A stretch of 55,745 bases of DNA, taken from NCBI GenBank assembly GCA_019637115.1, contig JAHBWH010000034.1:1-55745 (forward strand), read 5' to 3'. The notes beneath the pieces were generated by a model. It worked only from the letters and a program-made list of their open reading frames with translations. It did no database searches and was not told the DNA's origin. This stretch comes from Myxococcales bacterium. Lineage in GTDB: Bacteria; Myxococcota_A; Polyangia; Polyangiales; Houyiibacteriaceae. The position numbers were made by a program, and so were the translations under genes. This document shows positions 34,235 through 43,335 of this stretch, piece after piece; within the stretch, counting starts at the first letter, position 1, and the number at the start of each line of letters is the position of its first letter.

Positions 34235-35098
34235 ATGGGAGGGTTTCGCAAGCAACGTCGGCTCGGCGCTTGGCGCGCGCTCTCGCTCCATACGTGGGAG
34301 CGGCCGGCGGACCCGACCGTCTACGGGATCCTCGAGCTCGACGCGACGAACGCGCTCGCCTACGTCGAGGGCGCGAGAGAGGCGACGGCCCTGCACGTCA
34401 CGATCACGCACCTGGTCGGCAAGGCCGTCGCCCTCGCCATCGCCGCCTGCCCCGACGTGAACGCGGTCATCCGTCGCGGCCGACACATCTACGTGCGCGA
34501 CACCGTGGACGTGTTCTTCCAGATCGCGCTCGACGGCGGCAAGGATCTGGCGGGCGCGAAGGTGAGCCGCGCGAACGAGAAGAGCGTCGGCGAGATCGCG
34601 ACGGAGCTCGCCGACCGCTCGGCGCGCGTACGCGCTCACCGCGACCGCGACATCGGGCGGCCGCAGGCCCTCCTCGCGCGCCTGCCGAGCGCGGTGCGTG
34701 GCGCGGCGATGCGCACGACCGAGTGGCTGACCTACGATCTGGGCCTCGATCTCCGCACCGTCGGCATCCCCTACGACTCGTTCGGGAGCGCGATGGTCAC
34801 GAACGTCGGCATGTTCGGCTTGCCCCTCGGCTTCGCGCCGCTCGTCCCCTTCTCGCGCACCCCGATCTTGCTGACCCTCGGCGCCATCACGGACAAGCCC
34901 GTCGCGATCGATGGCGAGGTCCACGTGCGGCCGGTCCTGCCGATCGGCGCGACCTTCGACCATCGCCTACTCGACGGCCACCAGGCGGGCCAGCTCGCCC
35001 AGCGCTTCACGGCCGTTCTTCGAGATCCCGTGTCCCACCTCGGACCGACCGCCGCGGCCGCCCTCTCCGATCGAGCGCCCCTCGGATCGACGCCCTGA
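34235..35098 (+). CDS. Stand-alone 2-oxoacid dehydrogenase E2-type acyltransferase
   Basis: A 287-residue protein that is only the catalytic (chloramphenicol acetyltransferase-like) domain of an E2 component. The active-site motif FDHRLLDGHQAGQLAQRF (DHRxxDG, His about 244) is intact. The lipoyl domain and the E1/E3-binding domain of true E2 proteins are missing, and no E1 or E3 gene is near. It may acylate another substrate from acyl-CoA, or work with lipoyl proteins encoded elsewhere. Residues 1-40 (RRLGAWRALSLHTWERPADP) are unlike the usual E2 linker. There is no obvious Shine-Dalgarno. The phosphofructokinase gene follows 190 bp later. Confidence 0.85.
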   Translation: MGGFRKQRRLGAWRALSLHTWERPADPTVYGILELDATNALAYVEGAREATALHVTITHLVGKAVALAIAACPDVNAVIRRGRHIYVRDTVDVFFQIALDGGKDLAGAKVSRANEKSVGEIATELADRSARVRAHRDRDIGRPQALLARLPSAVRGAAMRTTEWLTYDLGLDLRTVGIPYDSFGSAMVTNVGMFGLPLGFAPLVPFSRTPILLTLGAITDKPVAIDGEVHVRPVLPIGATFDHRLLDGHQAGQLAQRFTAVLRDPVSHLGPTAAAALSDRAPLGSTP

Positions 35099-35228
35099 CG
35101 GGCCGACGAAATTCGCTCCCGAGTCGACCCACGGGCTACGTGTCGCTGCTCCTCGGCGAGGACACGCGCCCGGCCCTCGACACCCACCCGCCGACGACGG
35201 CCCCCCTCTTTCCAACAGATGTCCAAAA

Positions 35229-35250
35229 CGTAACTCTTACGTGAGTTACG
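35229..35250. promoter_or_regulatory. Inverted repeat upstream of pfk
   Basis: CGTAACTC, six bases, then GAGTTACG: a perfect 8-bp-arm inverted repeat in an unusually AT-rich patch. It ends 24 bp before the putative -10 box of the phosphofructokinase gene, about where an operator overlapping -35 would be. Confidence 0.45.
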
Positions 35251-35274
35251 GCTGGCTCGCGTCGCGATCCGAGG

Positions 35275-35280
35275 TAGGCT
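35275..35280 (+). promoter_or_regulatory. Putative -10 box TAGGCT
   Basis: TAGGCT ends eight bases before the ATG at 35289 and no Shine-Dalgarno is at the proper distance. It is another case of the TAnnnT leaderless pattern. Confidence 0.35.
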
Positions 35281-35288
35281 CCCCGGTG

Positions 35289-36572
<1,284 letters not shown>

Positions 36573-36594
36573 CGGTAGGCGCGCCGCGGGCTTC

Positions 36595-36650
36595 GAGCCG
36601 CTGCCTGCGAGCCGCTGCCTGCGAGCCGCTGCCTGCGACCCGCTGCCTAC
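36595..36650. repeat. 14-bp tandem array, four copies
   Basis: GAGCCGCTGCCTGC is repeated three times exactly and once with two changes. It begins 22 bp after the pfk stop and ends 35 bp before the stop of the convergent YbjN-like gene. Confidence 0.8.
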
Positions 36651-36684
36651 GGGGAGAAGAGCGCGCGCGTCGGCGCCCTCGAGC

Positions 36685-37077
36685 TCAGCTCGCCGCGGCC
36701 GCGCGGAGCGTCCTGCGGTGCTTGACCGCCTGGGCGACGAGCCCCTCGAGGGCGGCGCGGATCTCGCTGTAGTCGAGCGACTCGGTCGGCAGCTCGACCG
36801 TGAGGATCACATCCCCGTCCTCGTCGTACGCGAACTTCACCTGGTGCATGTCGCGGTTCATGCGCAGCAGCCAGCGCGCGAGCTCGAAGGAGTTGTCCCC
36901 CTTCGTCGAGAGGAAGGGCACGACGCTGCCGACGAGCCAATGCTCCTGCAGGCGGAGGTAGACGACGACCTCGCCCTCCTCGGTGGCGTGCGAGCAACGA
37001 AACGTCGCGGCGCCGTGGTCGACGGCGCCCCAGCCGAGGGTGGCCAAATGTTTGCGAAGCGCGCTCTCGTCGAGCAT
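36685..37077 (-). CDS. YbjN/T3SS-chaperone-fold protein
   Basis: A 130-residue soluble protein: MLDESALRKHLATLGW, then EEGEVVVYLRLQEHWLVGSV, FELARWLLRMNRDMHQVKFA, GDVILTVELPTESLDYSEIR and AALEGLVAQAVKHRRTLRAA. The order alpha-beta-beta-alpha-beta-alpha and the LTVELPTESLDY segment match the YbjN/type III chaperone-like fold, usually a regulator or chaperone. No secretion genes are near. The ATG has GAGGG seven bases upstream, although that stretch doubles as a possible -10. GTG 37098 is an alternative start. Confidence 0.75.
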   Translation of the reverse strand: MLDESALRKHLATLGWGAVDHGAATFRCSHATEEGEVVVYLRLQEHWLVGSVVPFLSTKGDNSFELARWLLRMNRDMHQVKFAYDEDGDVILTVELPTESLDYSEIRAALEGLVAQAVKHRRTLRAAAAS

Positions 37078-37083
37078 GGCCGG

Positions 37084-37112
37084 ACCCTCGGTCACCACCG
37101 CCGCGCTGTCAA
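37084..37112 (-). promoter_or_regulatory. Putative promoter TTGACA-17-GAGGGT
   Basis: A perfect -35 (TTGACA, 37112-37107) and GAGGGT (37089-37084) are separated by 17 bp. GAGGGT ends six bases before the ATG at 37077, so the transcript would be almost leaderless. It is the best -35 match seen in the window. Confidence 0.45.
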
Positions 37113-37249
37113 CCGCGCATCGACCTCGGGGGTGTCGCTCGGCGCGTCGATCGGAATGTCGAGCGGCGTGTCGCTCGGCATGTCGCCCGGCAGGGCGCTC
37201 AGCCTCGGCGTGCTGCCGAGCCGTGCAACGGTGGCTCTATCTCAATCAA

Positions 37250-37465
37250 TCAATCGATCGGCCGCCACCCAGTCACTCGGATCACGTCACCGACCATCCC
37301 GATCGTCACCTCGGCCCCCGCGTCGCGCGCTCCCTCGACCTCCGCGCGCAGGCCGTCGCGCCGGAGCGCCTCGGGCGCGTCGAGCAGCTCGACGGTCTCG
37401 CCCGCGTCCGTGACGAGCGCCCAGAGGCCCCCTTCGATACCCAGCTTCCGAATCGTCCCTCGCAT
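37250..37465 (-). CDS. Small beta-rich protein, 71 aa
   Basis: MRGTIRKLGIEGGLWALVTD, then AGETVELLDAPEALRRDGLR, AEVTIGMVGDVIRVTGWRPI. The glycine-turn pattern (IEGGLWxL, dG, V-x-G-x-V-I) resembles small five-stranded barrel or DUF5818-type proteins that occur beside larger genes. There is no signal peptide or Shine-Dalgarno. Codon use looks genuine. It is divergent from the next gene, 87 bp away. The gap to the YbjN-like gene holds degenerate GTCGCTCGGC-type repeats. Confidence 0.65.
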   Translation of the reverse strand: MRGTIRKLGIEGGLWALVTDAGETVELLDAPEALRRDGLRAEVEGARDAGAEVTIGMVGDVIRVTGWRPID

Positions 37466-37540
37466 GGACACAGCGTGCGCCGAATGGCGCGCGAGGGCCA
37501 CCGTGGACCCGAGGGACGTGCCGCGGGCGGACGATCCACG

Positions 37541-37546
37541 TATTCT
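37541..37546 (+). promoter_or_regulatory. Putative -10 box TATTCT, leaderless start
   Basis: TATTCT ends six bases before the GTG at 37553, with no Shine-Dalgarno. The same box is before the CAP gene. Confidence 0.35.
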
Positions 37547-37552
37547 TCGTGG

Positions 37553-37897
37553 GTGGCCGGTTGGGAAACCCTCCTCGCGGCGTTTGGAGGCGTCGTGCTC
37601 GGGTTGGGCGCCGGGGTCGCGCTGCAGCGCGGCCGCGAGCGCGCGCTGCAGCGCCAGCTGCGAGAGCACGCCATCCACTTGCGCCGCTTCGTGATCCCCG
37701 TCCTCGAAGAGCGCGCCAGCGCGCTGGCGTTGCCGGAGTCGGAGCGGCACCGAGACGTCGACGATCCCCTCGAGCTCACGGTACGGCTCTCGGCGAGCCT
37801 CCGAGCGACCGGAGAGCGCGCCTCCCTCCCCTTCACGGACACCCTCGAGTCACCGGCGGTCAGCGCCGAGCGCGAGCGCCCGCGCCAGCTTGGGTGA
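37553..37897 (+). CDS. Short membrane-anchored protein, 114 aa
   Basis: VAGWETLLAAFGGVVLGLGA forms a single N-terminal membrane helix, followed by a charged Arg/Glu-rich helix (GRERALQRQLREHAIHLRRF) and a polar tail (ERHRDVDDPLELTVRLSASL). It is probably anchored in the inner membrane with a cytoplasmic helical domain. The GTG start is supported only by the helix and by the TATTCT box. No family is recognised. Confidence 0.6.
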   Translation: MAGWETLLAAFGGVVLGLGAGVALQRGRERALQRQLREHAIHLRRFVIPVLEERASALALPESERHRDVDDPLELTVRLSASLRATGERASLPFTDTLESPAVSAERERPRQLG

Positions 37898-38058
37898 GGC
37901 GGCTGCGAGGCGTCATGGAGCCGGGGGCGAGCTCCGCGCGCCTTTGTGAACGCGGCCCGCCGGGCACGCGCACACCACGCACACCAGCGCGCCGTCGCCC
38001 AAACGAGCGAGACGCGTCCACGAGTTCATGGCCGTGGTCGAGAGTCGCGCGCTCGCGT

Positions 38059-38064
38059 TACCCT
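38059..38064 (+). promoter_or_regulatory. Putative -10 box TACCCT, leaderless start
   Basis: TACCCT ends six bases before the GTG at 38071. The bases between (CTCGAG) hold no Shine-Dalgarno. Confidence 0.3.
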
Positions 38065-38070
38065 CTCGAG

Positions 38071-38496
38071 GTGAGCTCCGTAGAGGATGACGTGAAGGCG
38101 GCGAACGAGGCGTTCTATCGCGCGTTCCGCGACCGCGACGTCGCCGCGATGGAGCGGCTCTGGGCGGAGCGCGCGCCGGTCGCCTGCATGCACCCCGGCA
38201 TGACCGTCGTCGTCGGGCGGGCCGAGGTCCTGCGGAGCTGGCGCGGGCTGCTCGGCCACCCTCAGGCGCCGAGCCTCGCGTGCAGCCACGTCCGGGTGCA
38301 CGTGCTCGGCTCGTCGGCGTACGTGACCTGCCTCGAAGGCAACGAGGGCCAGCCTCCGAAGCTGATCGCCACGAACGTCTTCACCCTGGAGGACGGCCGC
38401 TGGCGGCTCGTGCACCACCAGGCAGGGCCGCTCTCTCCGAGCTCGCAGCCGACCGAGCCCGAGGCGCCGTCCGAGGATCCCTACCGCTTCAACTGA
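38071..38496 (+). CDS. SnoaL/NTF2-like protein
   Basis: A 141-residue cone-shaped NTF2/SnoaL-like fold: VKAANEAFYRAFRDRDVAAM, ERLWAERAPVACMHPGMTVV, VGRAEVLRSWRGLL, then SSAYVTCLEGNEGQPPKLIA, TNVFTLEDGRWRLVHHQAGP. It is typical of small ketosteroid-isomerase-like proteins of unknown substrate (calcium/calmodulin kinase II association-type). The C-terminal 20 residues are Pro/Ser/Glu-rich. The ABC exporter operon starts 84 bp downstream on the same strand, but nothing ties the two functionally. Confidence 0.85.
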   Translation: MSSVEDDVKAANEAFYRAFRDRDVAAMERLWAERAPVACMHPGMTVVVGRAEVLRSWRGLLGHPQAPSLACSHVRVHVLGSSAYVTCLEGNEGQPPKLIATNVFTLEDGRWRLVHHQAGPLSPSSQPTEPEAPSEDPYRFN

Positions 38497-38565
38497 GAGC
38501 CAAGTCGTTCTGGCGGGCCTCCCGGACCCCATCGCGCGGCAGTGGCGCTCCGTCGCGCCTCCGAC

Positions 38566-38571
38566 TAGGGT
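38566..38571 (+). promoter_or_regulatory. Putative -10 box TAGGGT for ABC operon
   Basis: TAGGGT ends nine bases before the ATG at 38581 with no Shine-Dalgarno. It would give a leaderless first gene in the exporter operon. Confidence 0.35.
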
Positions 38572-38580
38572 CCGCCGGCG

Positions 38581-39447
38581 ATGACCATCCGGGATCTCGG
38601 CTACCGCCCGTACGAAGGCGAGCGCTTGCCCGCCTCGCACAACACCTGGGTGATGCTCCGCCACGGCCTCAGCCGCGCGTGGGGCTCGTGGCTGGTGAAG
38701 ATCGCCGCCTTCCTCGGCTGGGTGCCGCCGATCCTGACGATGGCGTGGGTCGCGTTCCACTGGTGGCTCTCGCAGCAGGCCGCCCAGGCGGGCATGGCGG
38801 GCGAGATCGAGGCGCTCGATGGCGGCGACCTCATCCACTCGCTCTACGGCTGGCAGCTCTGGACCTTCGGCCTGATGATCACGCTCGGCGCCGGCGCGTC
38901 CGCCATCAGCGAGGACCTGAGCTTCAAGGCCTTCCCCTTCTATTTCGCCAAGCCCGTCACGCCTCCCCAGTACCTCCTCGGGCGCGTGCTCGCGGTCGGG
39001 ATCTGGCTCTTCTCGATCCTCTTCATCCCCGGCTTCTTGCTCGTGCTCATCCTCGTCGGCGCCGCGCCCGAGGGCGGCCGGCTCGAGGCGCTCGGGCTCT
39101 TCTTGCCCGCCCTCATCCACGCGGGCCTGATCGCCACCGTCTGCGCGGTCGGCTCGGTGGGTGTGTCGGCGTTCTCGACGAGCCGCGCGCTGACCATGAG
39201 CGCGTGGATCCTGCTCTTCATCGTCCCGTGGGTGCTCGCCACCATCGTCACCGAGGTCGGCGAGTGGCCGTGGTTGAAGCTCGCCTCCATCCCGGCGCTC
39301 CTCGCGGTGGTCGGCGACGCGCTCTTCAAGGTGAGCCGTGACGACGGCCTCGGCTGGTACCACGCCCTCCCCGTGCTCGCCGTCGTCGTCTTCGGCGGGC
39401 TCTCGCTCGCGATGCGCCAGCTCCGCAACGCCGAGGTGATCACATGA
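38581..39447 (+). CDS. ABC-2 type transporter permease
   Basis: A 288-residue permease with six predicted helices, the first near residues 39-65 (LVKIAAFLGWVPPILTMAWV). SEDLSFKAFPFYFAKPVTPP is the cytoplasmic segment before helix 3 that recurs in ABC-2 permeases (SR/KPVxRxxyllgK). It is the first gene of a coupled three-gene operon, overlapping the ATPase start by four bases. It and the third gene would form the channel. Such NosY-like sets export lipids, peptides or small molecules. The substrate is unknown. Confidence 0.9.
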   Translation: MTIRDLGYRPYEGERLPASHNTWVMLRHGLSRAWGSWLVKIAAFLGWVPPILTMAWVAFHWWLSQQAAQAGMAGEIEALDGGDLIHSLYGWQLWTFGLMITLGAGASAISEDLSFKAFPFYFAKPVTPPQYLLGRVLAVGIWLFSILFIPGFLLVLILVGAAPEGGRLEALGLFLPALIHAGLIATVCAVGSVGVSAFSTSRALTMSAWILLFIVPWVLATIVTEVGEWPWLKLASIPALLAVVGDALFKVSRDDGLGWYHALPVLAVVVFGGLSLAMRQLRNAEVIT

Positions 39448-40523
39448 GCACACCGTCGCAAGACGAGGGCGCCAGCATCCGCGCCGTCCGGCTGACCAAA
39501 TGGTACGGGCGCGTCACCGCGCTGCAGGACGTGTCGCTGCACCTCGGGCCGGGCCTGTGGGGTCTGCTCGGGCCGAACGGCTCCGGCAAGACCACCTTCA
39601 TGCGGCTCGTGGCCGGCCAGCTGAAGTCCGCCATCGGCGACGTCTTCGTCTGCGGCAAGCGCCCCTTCGCCAACCCCGAGGCCCTGCGGCGCATCGGCTT
39701 CTGCCCCGAGGCGGACGCCATGTACGACGAGCTCACGGGGCTCGAGCACGTCGCCACGCTCGCGGAGCTCAGCGGCTTCTCCGCCAAGGAGGCCAAGGAG
39801 CGCGCCGCCGACGCGCTCGAGCGCTTCGGCCTGAAGGAGGCGATGGAGCGCAAGGTCGGCGGCTACAGCCGCGGCATGCGCCAGCGCGTGAAGCTCGCGC
39901 AGTCGGTCGTGCACGATCCCGAGGTGATCCTCCTCGACGAGCCGCTCACCGGCACCGATCCGAGCTCGCGCCAGATGATCCTCGGCGAGATCAAGCGGCG
40001 GGCCGACGCGGGCGCCGTGGTGCTCTTCTCGACGCACGTCCTCCCCGAGATCGAAGCGACGACCGACCAGGTCCTGCTGATCGCGCGCGGCCAGCTCGTC
40101 GCTCAAGGGCGGGTGCACGAGATCCGCAGCCTGCTCGAGGAGCACCCGCACCACGTGCGGGTGATCACCCCCGAGCCGCGCCGGCTCGCCGCGCTCGTGG
40201 TCGGCGTCGAGGGCATCGTCGGGATGCAGTTCGCGCCCTACGGCGTCGAGCTGATGACCTACGATCCCGACGCCACCTACCGCGTCATCGCGGAGAAGGT
40301 CGTCGAGGCGAACGTCCCCGTCGAGTCGATCACGAGCCCGGACGCGAGCCTCGAGGCGCTCTTCCACTACCTCGTCGAGCGCAGCAGCCACGGGGCGGGG
40401 ACGGGCTCCGACGCCGCCGTCGGCCGCGCCCGCATGATGATGAGCGGCCCGCAAGGGGCCACGCCCGCGCCGAGCGCGGGTGGCTACCAAGGTCAGGTCC
40501 AAGGTCCCGGAGGCGCCGCATGA
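39444..40523 (+). CDS. ABC transporter ATP-binding protein
   Basis: A 359-residue ATPase: Walker A GPNGSGKTT (about 43-51), Q-loop region FCPEADAMYDELT, signature YSRGMRQRVKLAQ (about 141-153), Walker B VILLDEPLTGTD and H-loop STHVLPE. About 130 residues follow the nucleotide-binding domain, with a Gly-rich C-terminus. GAGGTG six bases upstream and the ATGA overlap with the first permease show coupled translation. It powers the two flanking permeases. The C-terminal region (after about residue 220) may be regulatory, as in other ABC-2 ATPases. Confidence 0.95.
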   Translation: MSTPSQDEGASIRAVRLTKWYGRVTALQDVSLHLGPGLWGLLGPNGSGKTTFMRLVAGQLKSAIGDVFVCGKRPFANPEALRRIGFCPEADAMYDELTGLEHVATLAELSGFSAKEAKERAADALERFGLKEAMERKVGGYSRGMRQRVKLAQSVVHDPEVILLDEPLTGTDPSSRQMILGEIKRRADAGAVVLFSTHVLPEIEATTDQVLLIARGQLVAQGRVHEIRSLLEEHPHHVRVITPEPRRLAALVVGVEGIVGMQFAPYGVELMTYDPDATYRVIAEKVVEANVPVESITSPDASLEALFHYLVERSSHGAGTGSDAAVGRARMMMSGPQGATPAPSAGGYQGQVQGPGGAA

Positions 40524-41365
40524 GCAAGAAGGCCGCCGACACCCCCGCCCGCGTCGGGCCCCCCGCCGCGCCCGGCTTCGGCCACAGCTTCGCGGTCGTC
40601 TTCCGCACGCAGATCCGTCGCCTCGTCCGCGGACGGAAGCTGCGGCTCGGGCTGATCTCGACCGCGCTCGTGCTCTTCGCCGTGGTCGCCGCGCGCTACG
40701 CCAGCCAGCGCGACGTCGGCGCGGAGCGCGCACGGGAGCTCGCCGCCGAGGCGGTGGAGAACGGCTTCAGCTGGGGCTTCTTCAAGCTGCTGGTGTTCCT
40801 CTTGCCGTTCCTCTTCACGAGCGGCGCCATCGCCGAGGAGGTCGAGAGCCGCACCTTCGCGTACGTCGCGTCCCGCCCCGTGAGCCGTCCGGCGCTCGCG
40901 CTCGGCAAGTGGGCCGCCGGCGCCACGCTCACGGTCGCGCTCCTCGTCGGCAGCGGCCTCGTCATGCACCTCGCGTCGCTCGCGACGGATCCCGCGACGC
41001 TCGTCGACGCGTTCCCGAGCACGCTGAAGACGCTCGGCGCGCTGGCGCTGCTCGGCATCTGCTACTCGGCGATCTGCATGCTCTGGGGGTCGATGGTCCC
41101 CGAGGCCGCAGGGATCGTCTCGGCCCTCTACCTCGGCATCGTCGAGTGGCTCCTCAGCTTCGGCCCGGGCTCGATCCGCTGGGTGTCCATGAACTACGTC
41201 GGTCGACGCCTCGCTGGCCTCGAGCCTGGCGGCATCCTCCCGGAGATCGCCCCCGAGGTCGATCCGCTCCTCGGCGTGGGGCTCATCAGCGGCCTCACCG
41301 TGGTCTTCCTCCTCTTCTCGGTGTTGGTGGTGCAGCTCAGCGAGTATCGCTTCGGTCACGCCTGA
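40520..41365 (+). CDS. ABC-2 type transporter permease
   Basis: A 281-residue permease with about six helices (LGLISTALVLFAVVAARY, FFKLLVFLLPFLFTSGAIAE, LGALALLGICYSAICML, LISGLTVVFLLFSVLVVQL). EEVESRTFAYVASRPVSRPA is the conserved cytoplasmic segment. It overlaps the ATPase by four bases, with GGAGG six bases upstream. Together with the first permease and the ATPase it forms a heterodimeric exporter. Residues 1-30 are a cytoplasmic, Ala/Pro-rich extension. A 13-bp tandem array follows 24 bp after the stop. Confidence 0.9.
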   Translation: MSKKAADTPARVGPPAAPGFGHSFAVVFRTQIRRLVRGRKLRLGLISTALVLFAVVAARYASQRDVGAERARELAAEAVENGFSWGFFKLLVFLLPFLFTSGAIAEEVESRTFAYVASRPVSRPALALGKWAAGATLTVALLVGSGLVMHLASLATDPATLVDAFPSTLKTLGALALLGICYSAICMLWGSMVPEAAGIVSALYLGIVEWLLSFGPGSIRWVSMNYVGRRLAGLEPGGILPEIAPEVDPLLGVGLISGLTVVFLLFSVLVVQLSEYRFGHA

Positions 41366-41389
41366 GGCCGACGCCTGCGTCCGACGCTC

Positions 41390-41438
41390 GACACCGTCCG
41401 CCGACACCGTCCGCCGACACCGTCCGCCGACACCGCGA
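41390..41438. repeat. 13-bp tandem array after the ABC operon
   Basis: GACACCGTCCGCC occurs three times with a partial fourth copy. It lies 24 bp beyond the exporter operon stop and grades into degenerate GCGACGCxGTCCG units. Confidence 0.75.
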
Positions 41439-41500
41439 CGCAGTCCGGCGACGCCGTCCGCGTGCCCCCTCGCGGGGCCGCGTGGTACATGCCTGCTTCG

Positions 41501-43024
41501 ATGCGCATCGACCTCCCGGCCCGACGATCGGAACGAGCCTCCGCGCTCGTCCTCGCGCTCCTCGTGCTCGGCGCCCCCACCGCCCTCGCCGACGACTGGA
41601 CGGGCGCGTGGCGCGCGGGTCCGCTCGAGATCCAGAACCAGATCGGGAGCTGGGGCCCCGACTGCCCCGCGCGGCTCCCCGCTACGCAGACGGAGCCCGG
41701 CGGCGACGTCCAGGTGCGGCAGAGCGGCGACCAGCTGACCTTCACGGGCGCCGTCCGCGGCGCGACGAACCAATGCTGGAGCAGTCGGCCTGGCCTGCGG
41801 CGGGCGTCCACCACCTACCAAGACGGACGCTGGACGACCGTCTGCCGCACCTCGCCCGACGACGCCCAGGGCGAGGACGGCACCTATCGCTGGCGCGCGG
41901 CGGGCGATTCGCAGCTCATCTTCGAAGAGACGACGCGATGGAATTGGCGCCTCGCGCAGTCGCATTGTGTCGCGACCCGGACGGCGCGGCGCACGCTGAC
42001 CCGTGTCGGCGCGCCGGTCGCCGCGGTCACGATGACCCCGGAGCCGACGCCCACCGAGCCCGCCGAGACCTGCACCCCCGGGCCCGCCGCGCGGGTGCGC
42101 CTCACCCCGACCGAAGAGACCATCGCCCCTGGCGGGCAGGTCTGCGTGCAGGCGCGCGTCGTCGACGCCCGCAATTGCCGCGTGCCGAACGCGCCGATCA
42201 GCTACTCCCTCGTGCGCCCGAGCGGCGCGCGCGGCGGCACGTTCGAGGGGCGCTGCTTCACCGCGCCGGCGGCGGCCGCCGAGGCCGAGGGGACCTTTCG
42301 GATCGTCGCGACCAGCGGCGCGCTCCGGGCCGAGACCGTCGTGGTCGTCGAGACCGAGGATCTGACCGCGCTGACCGCGCGGCGGCTGCGCGAGGCGGGC
42401 GCGACGGGCGCGACCGGCCCAGCGGAGGCCGCGGGCGGATCGGGGGTCGCGGCGCGCGCGCTCGGCGAGGGAGGCATCGCCCCGGCCGCGTGGATCGGTG
42501 GGGGCGTCGGGCTCTTGCTCGTCCTCGGTGTCGTCTTCCTCGCGCTCGGCCGCCGGCGCGCGTCGCCCGCCAAGTCGGCGCCCGCCGAGCTCGACGACAT
42601 CCCGTCGGGGGCCCCCGCTGCGGCGCCGAGCCCGAGCGCGCCGGCCTCGGCCTCCATCGTCGCGGGCCCCGTCGCCACCGCCGCGCCCACGCCGCCGCCG
42701 AAGCGGGTCTGCCCGACGTGCGGTCAAGTCAACGATCGCGGCGCGCAGTTCTGCCCGCACGACGGGGCGACGCTGCTCGATCCCGAGGATCCGAAGCTCC
42801 GCGCGCGAGGGATGATCTGCCCGACGTGCCGACGCGGCTATCCGGCCGACGCGCGGCGATGCAACCACGACGGCGACGAGCTCGAGCCCTACGCGCTCTT
42901 CAGCGCCCGCCAGAAGCACGCCGCGGACGCCGGCAAGAAGGTCTGCCCCGTGTGCGGCACGACCTACGACGCCGACGTGGTGTTCTGCGGCAAGGACGGC
43001 GCGTCCCTCCAGACGCTGAACTAG
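41501..43024 (+). CDS. Exported/membrane protein with triple zinc-ribbon tail
   Basis: A 507-residue protein: signal peptide (residues 1-30, ERASALVLALLVLGAPTALA), a beta-rich region (about 31-320) with an Ig-like stretch (ARVRLTPTEETIAPGGQVCV), a membrane helix (IGGGVGLLLVLGVVFLALG, about 330-350), then a Pro/Ala linker. Three zinc-ribbons follow: CPTCGQVNDRGAQFCPHDG, CPTCRRGYPADARRCNHDG and CPVCGTTYDADVVFCGKDG. The signal peptide plus one helix would put the ribbons in the cytoplasm and the Ig-like part outside. That is an inside-out link of envelope and cytosol. ATG 41489 is an alternative start. Function unknown. Confidence 0.85.
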   Translation: MRIDLPARRSERASALVLALLVLGAPTALADDWTGAWRAGPLEIQNQIGSWGPDCPARLPATQTEPGGDVQVRQSGDQLTFTGAVRGATNQCWSSRPGLRRASTTYQDGRWTTVCRTSPDDAQGEDGTYRWRAAGDSQLIFEETTRWNWRLAQSHCVATRTARRTLTRVGAPVAAVTMTPEPTPTEPAETCTPGPAARVRLTPTEETIAPGGQVCVQARVVDARNCRVPNAPISYSLVRPSGARGGTFEGRCFTAPAAAAEAEGTFRIVATSGALRAETVVVVETEDLTALTARRLREAGATGATGPAEAAGGSGVAARALGEGGIAPAAWIGGGVGLLLVLGVVFLALGRRRASPAKSAPAELDDIPSGAPAAAPSPSAPASASIVAGPVATAAPTPPPKRVCPTCGQVNDRGAQFCPHDGATLLDPEDPKLRARGMICPTCRRGYPADARRCNHDGDELEPYALFSARQKHAADAGKKVCPVCGTTYDADVVFCGKDGASLQTLN

Positions 43025-43128
43025 TGGCCCCACCCCAAGGGCTCGTCAGGCATCCCCTGGCGGGCTCCCGCGCGTGGCACGAGAGCTCGGCCGTTTTCGC
43101 GAGCCGCCCGCCGAACGACGCGCTGCGA

Positions 43129-43165
43129 GGGGAGGCGCGGAGGGATCGCTCCCCACGTATTTTTT
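43129..43165 (+). terminator. Weak intrinsic terminator
   Basis: GGGGAG and CTCCCC can pair around a 14-base loop, or GGGA-TCGC-TCCC as a smaller hairpin. A T6 run follows after six bases (TTTTTT at 43160-43165). T-runs are rare in this GC-rich window. Confidence 0.45.
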
Positions 43166-43247
43166 GCCCTCCGAGCCAATTCGCGGCGCCCGACCGTGTC
43201 TCTGAAGCACAACGAGTCGACAACTCCGCGTCGAGGCCAGGCAAAGG

Positions 43248-43277
43248 TTGATCGCGGCGGGTCGGCGCGACTATCAT
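43248..43277 (+). promoter_or_regulatory. Putative sigma-70 promoter for the GltJ-like gene
   Basis: TTGATC (43248-43253) and TATCAT (43272-43277) are 18 bp apart, and the start codon is 59 bp further on with an AGGGG Shine-Dalgarno. Unlike many neighbours, this gene therefore has an ordinary leader. Confidence 0.5.
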
Positions 43278-43335
43278 CGCGAACCGCTTGCGGAAACGGG
43301 CCCTCCCGTCGCACCTCACAAGGGGCAAACCGTCC

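Larger units (their letters stand above)
43025..43335. other. Intergenic region with terminator and promoter signals
   Basis: It holds a weak terminator for the gene before it (43129-43165) and a promoter-like pair for the next gene (43248-43277). I see no gene in it. Confidence 0.5.

Noticed and set aside
36573-36684. Intrinsic terminator after pfk
   Set aside because: The 14-bp array has GC-rich pairing potential but no T-run or clear single stem, so I list it only as a repeat.
37120-37240. Pentapeptide-repeat protein (GVSLG/GMSPG-type) in a plus frame
   Set aside because: Short, no start context, and it lies between the 5' ends of real genes. The repeats are degenerate DNA.
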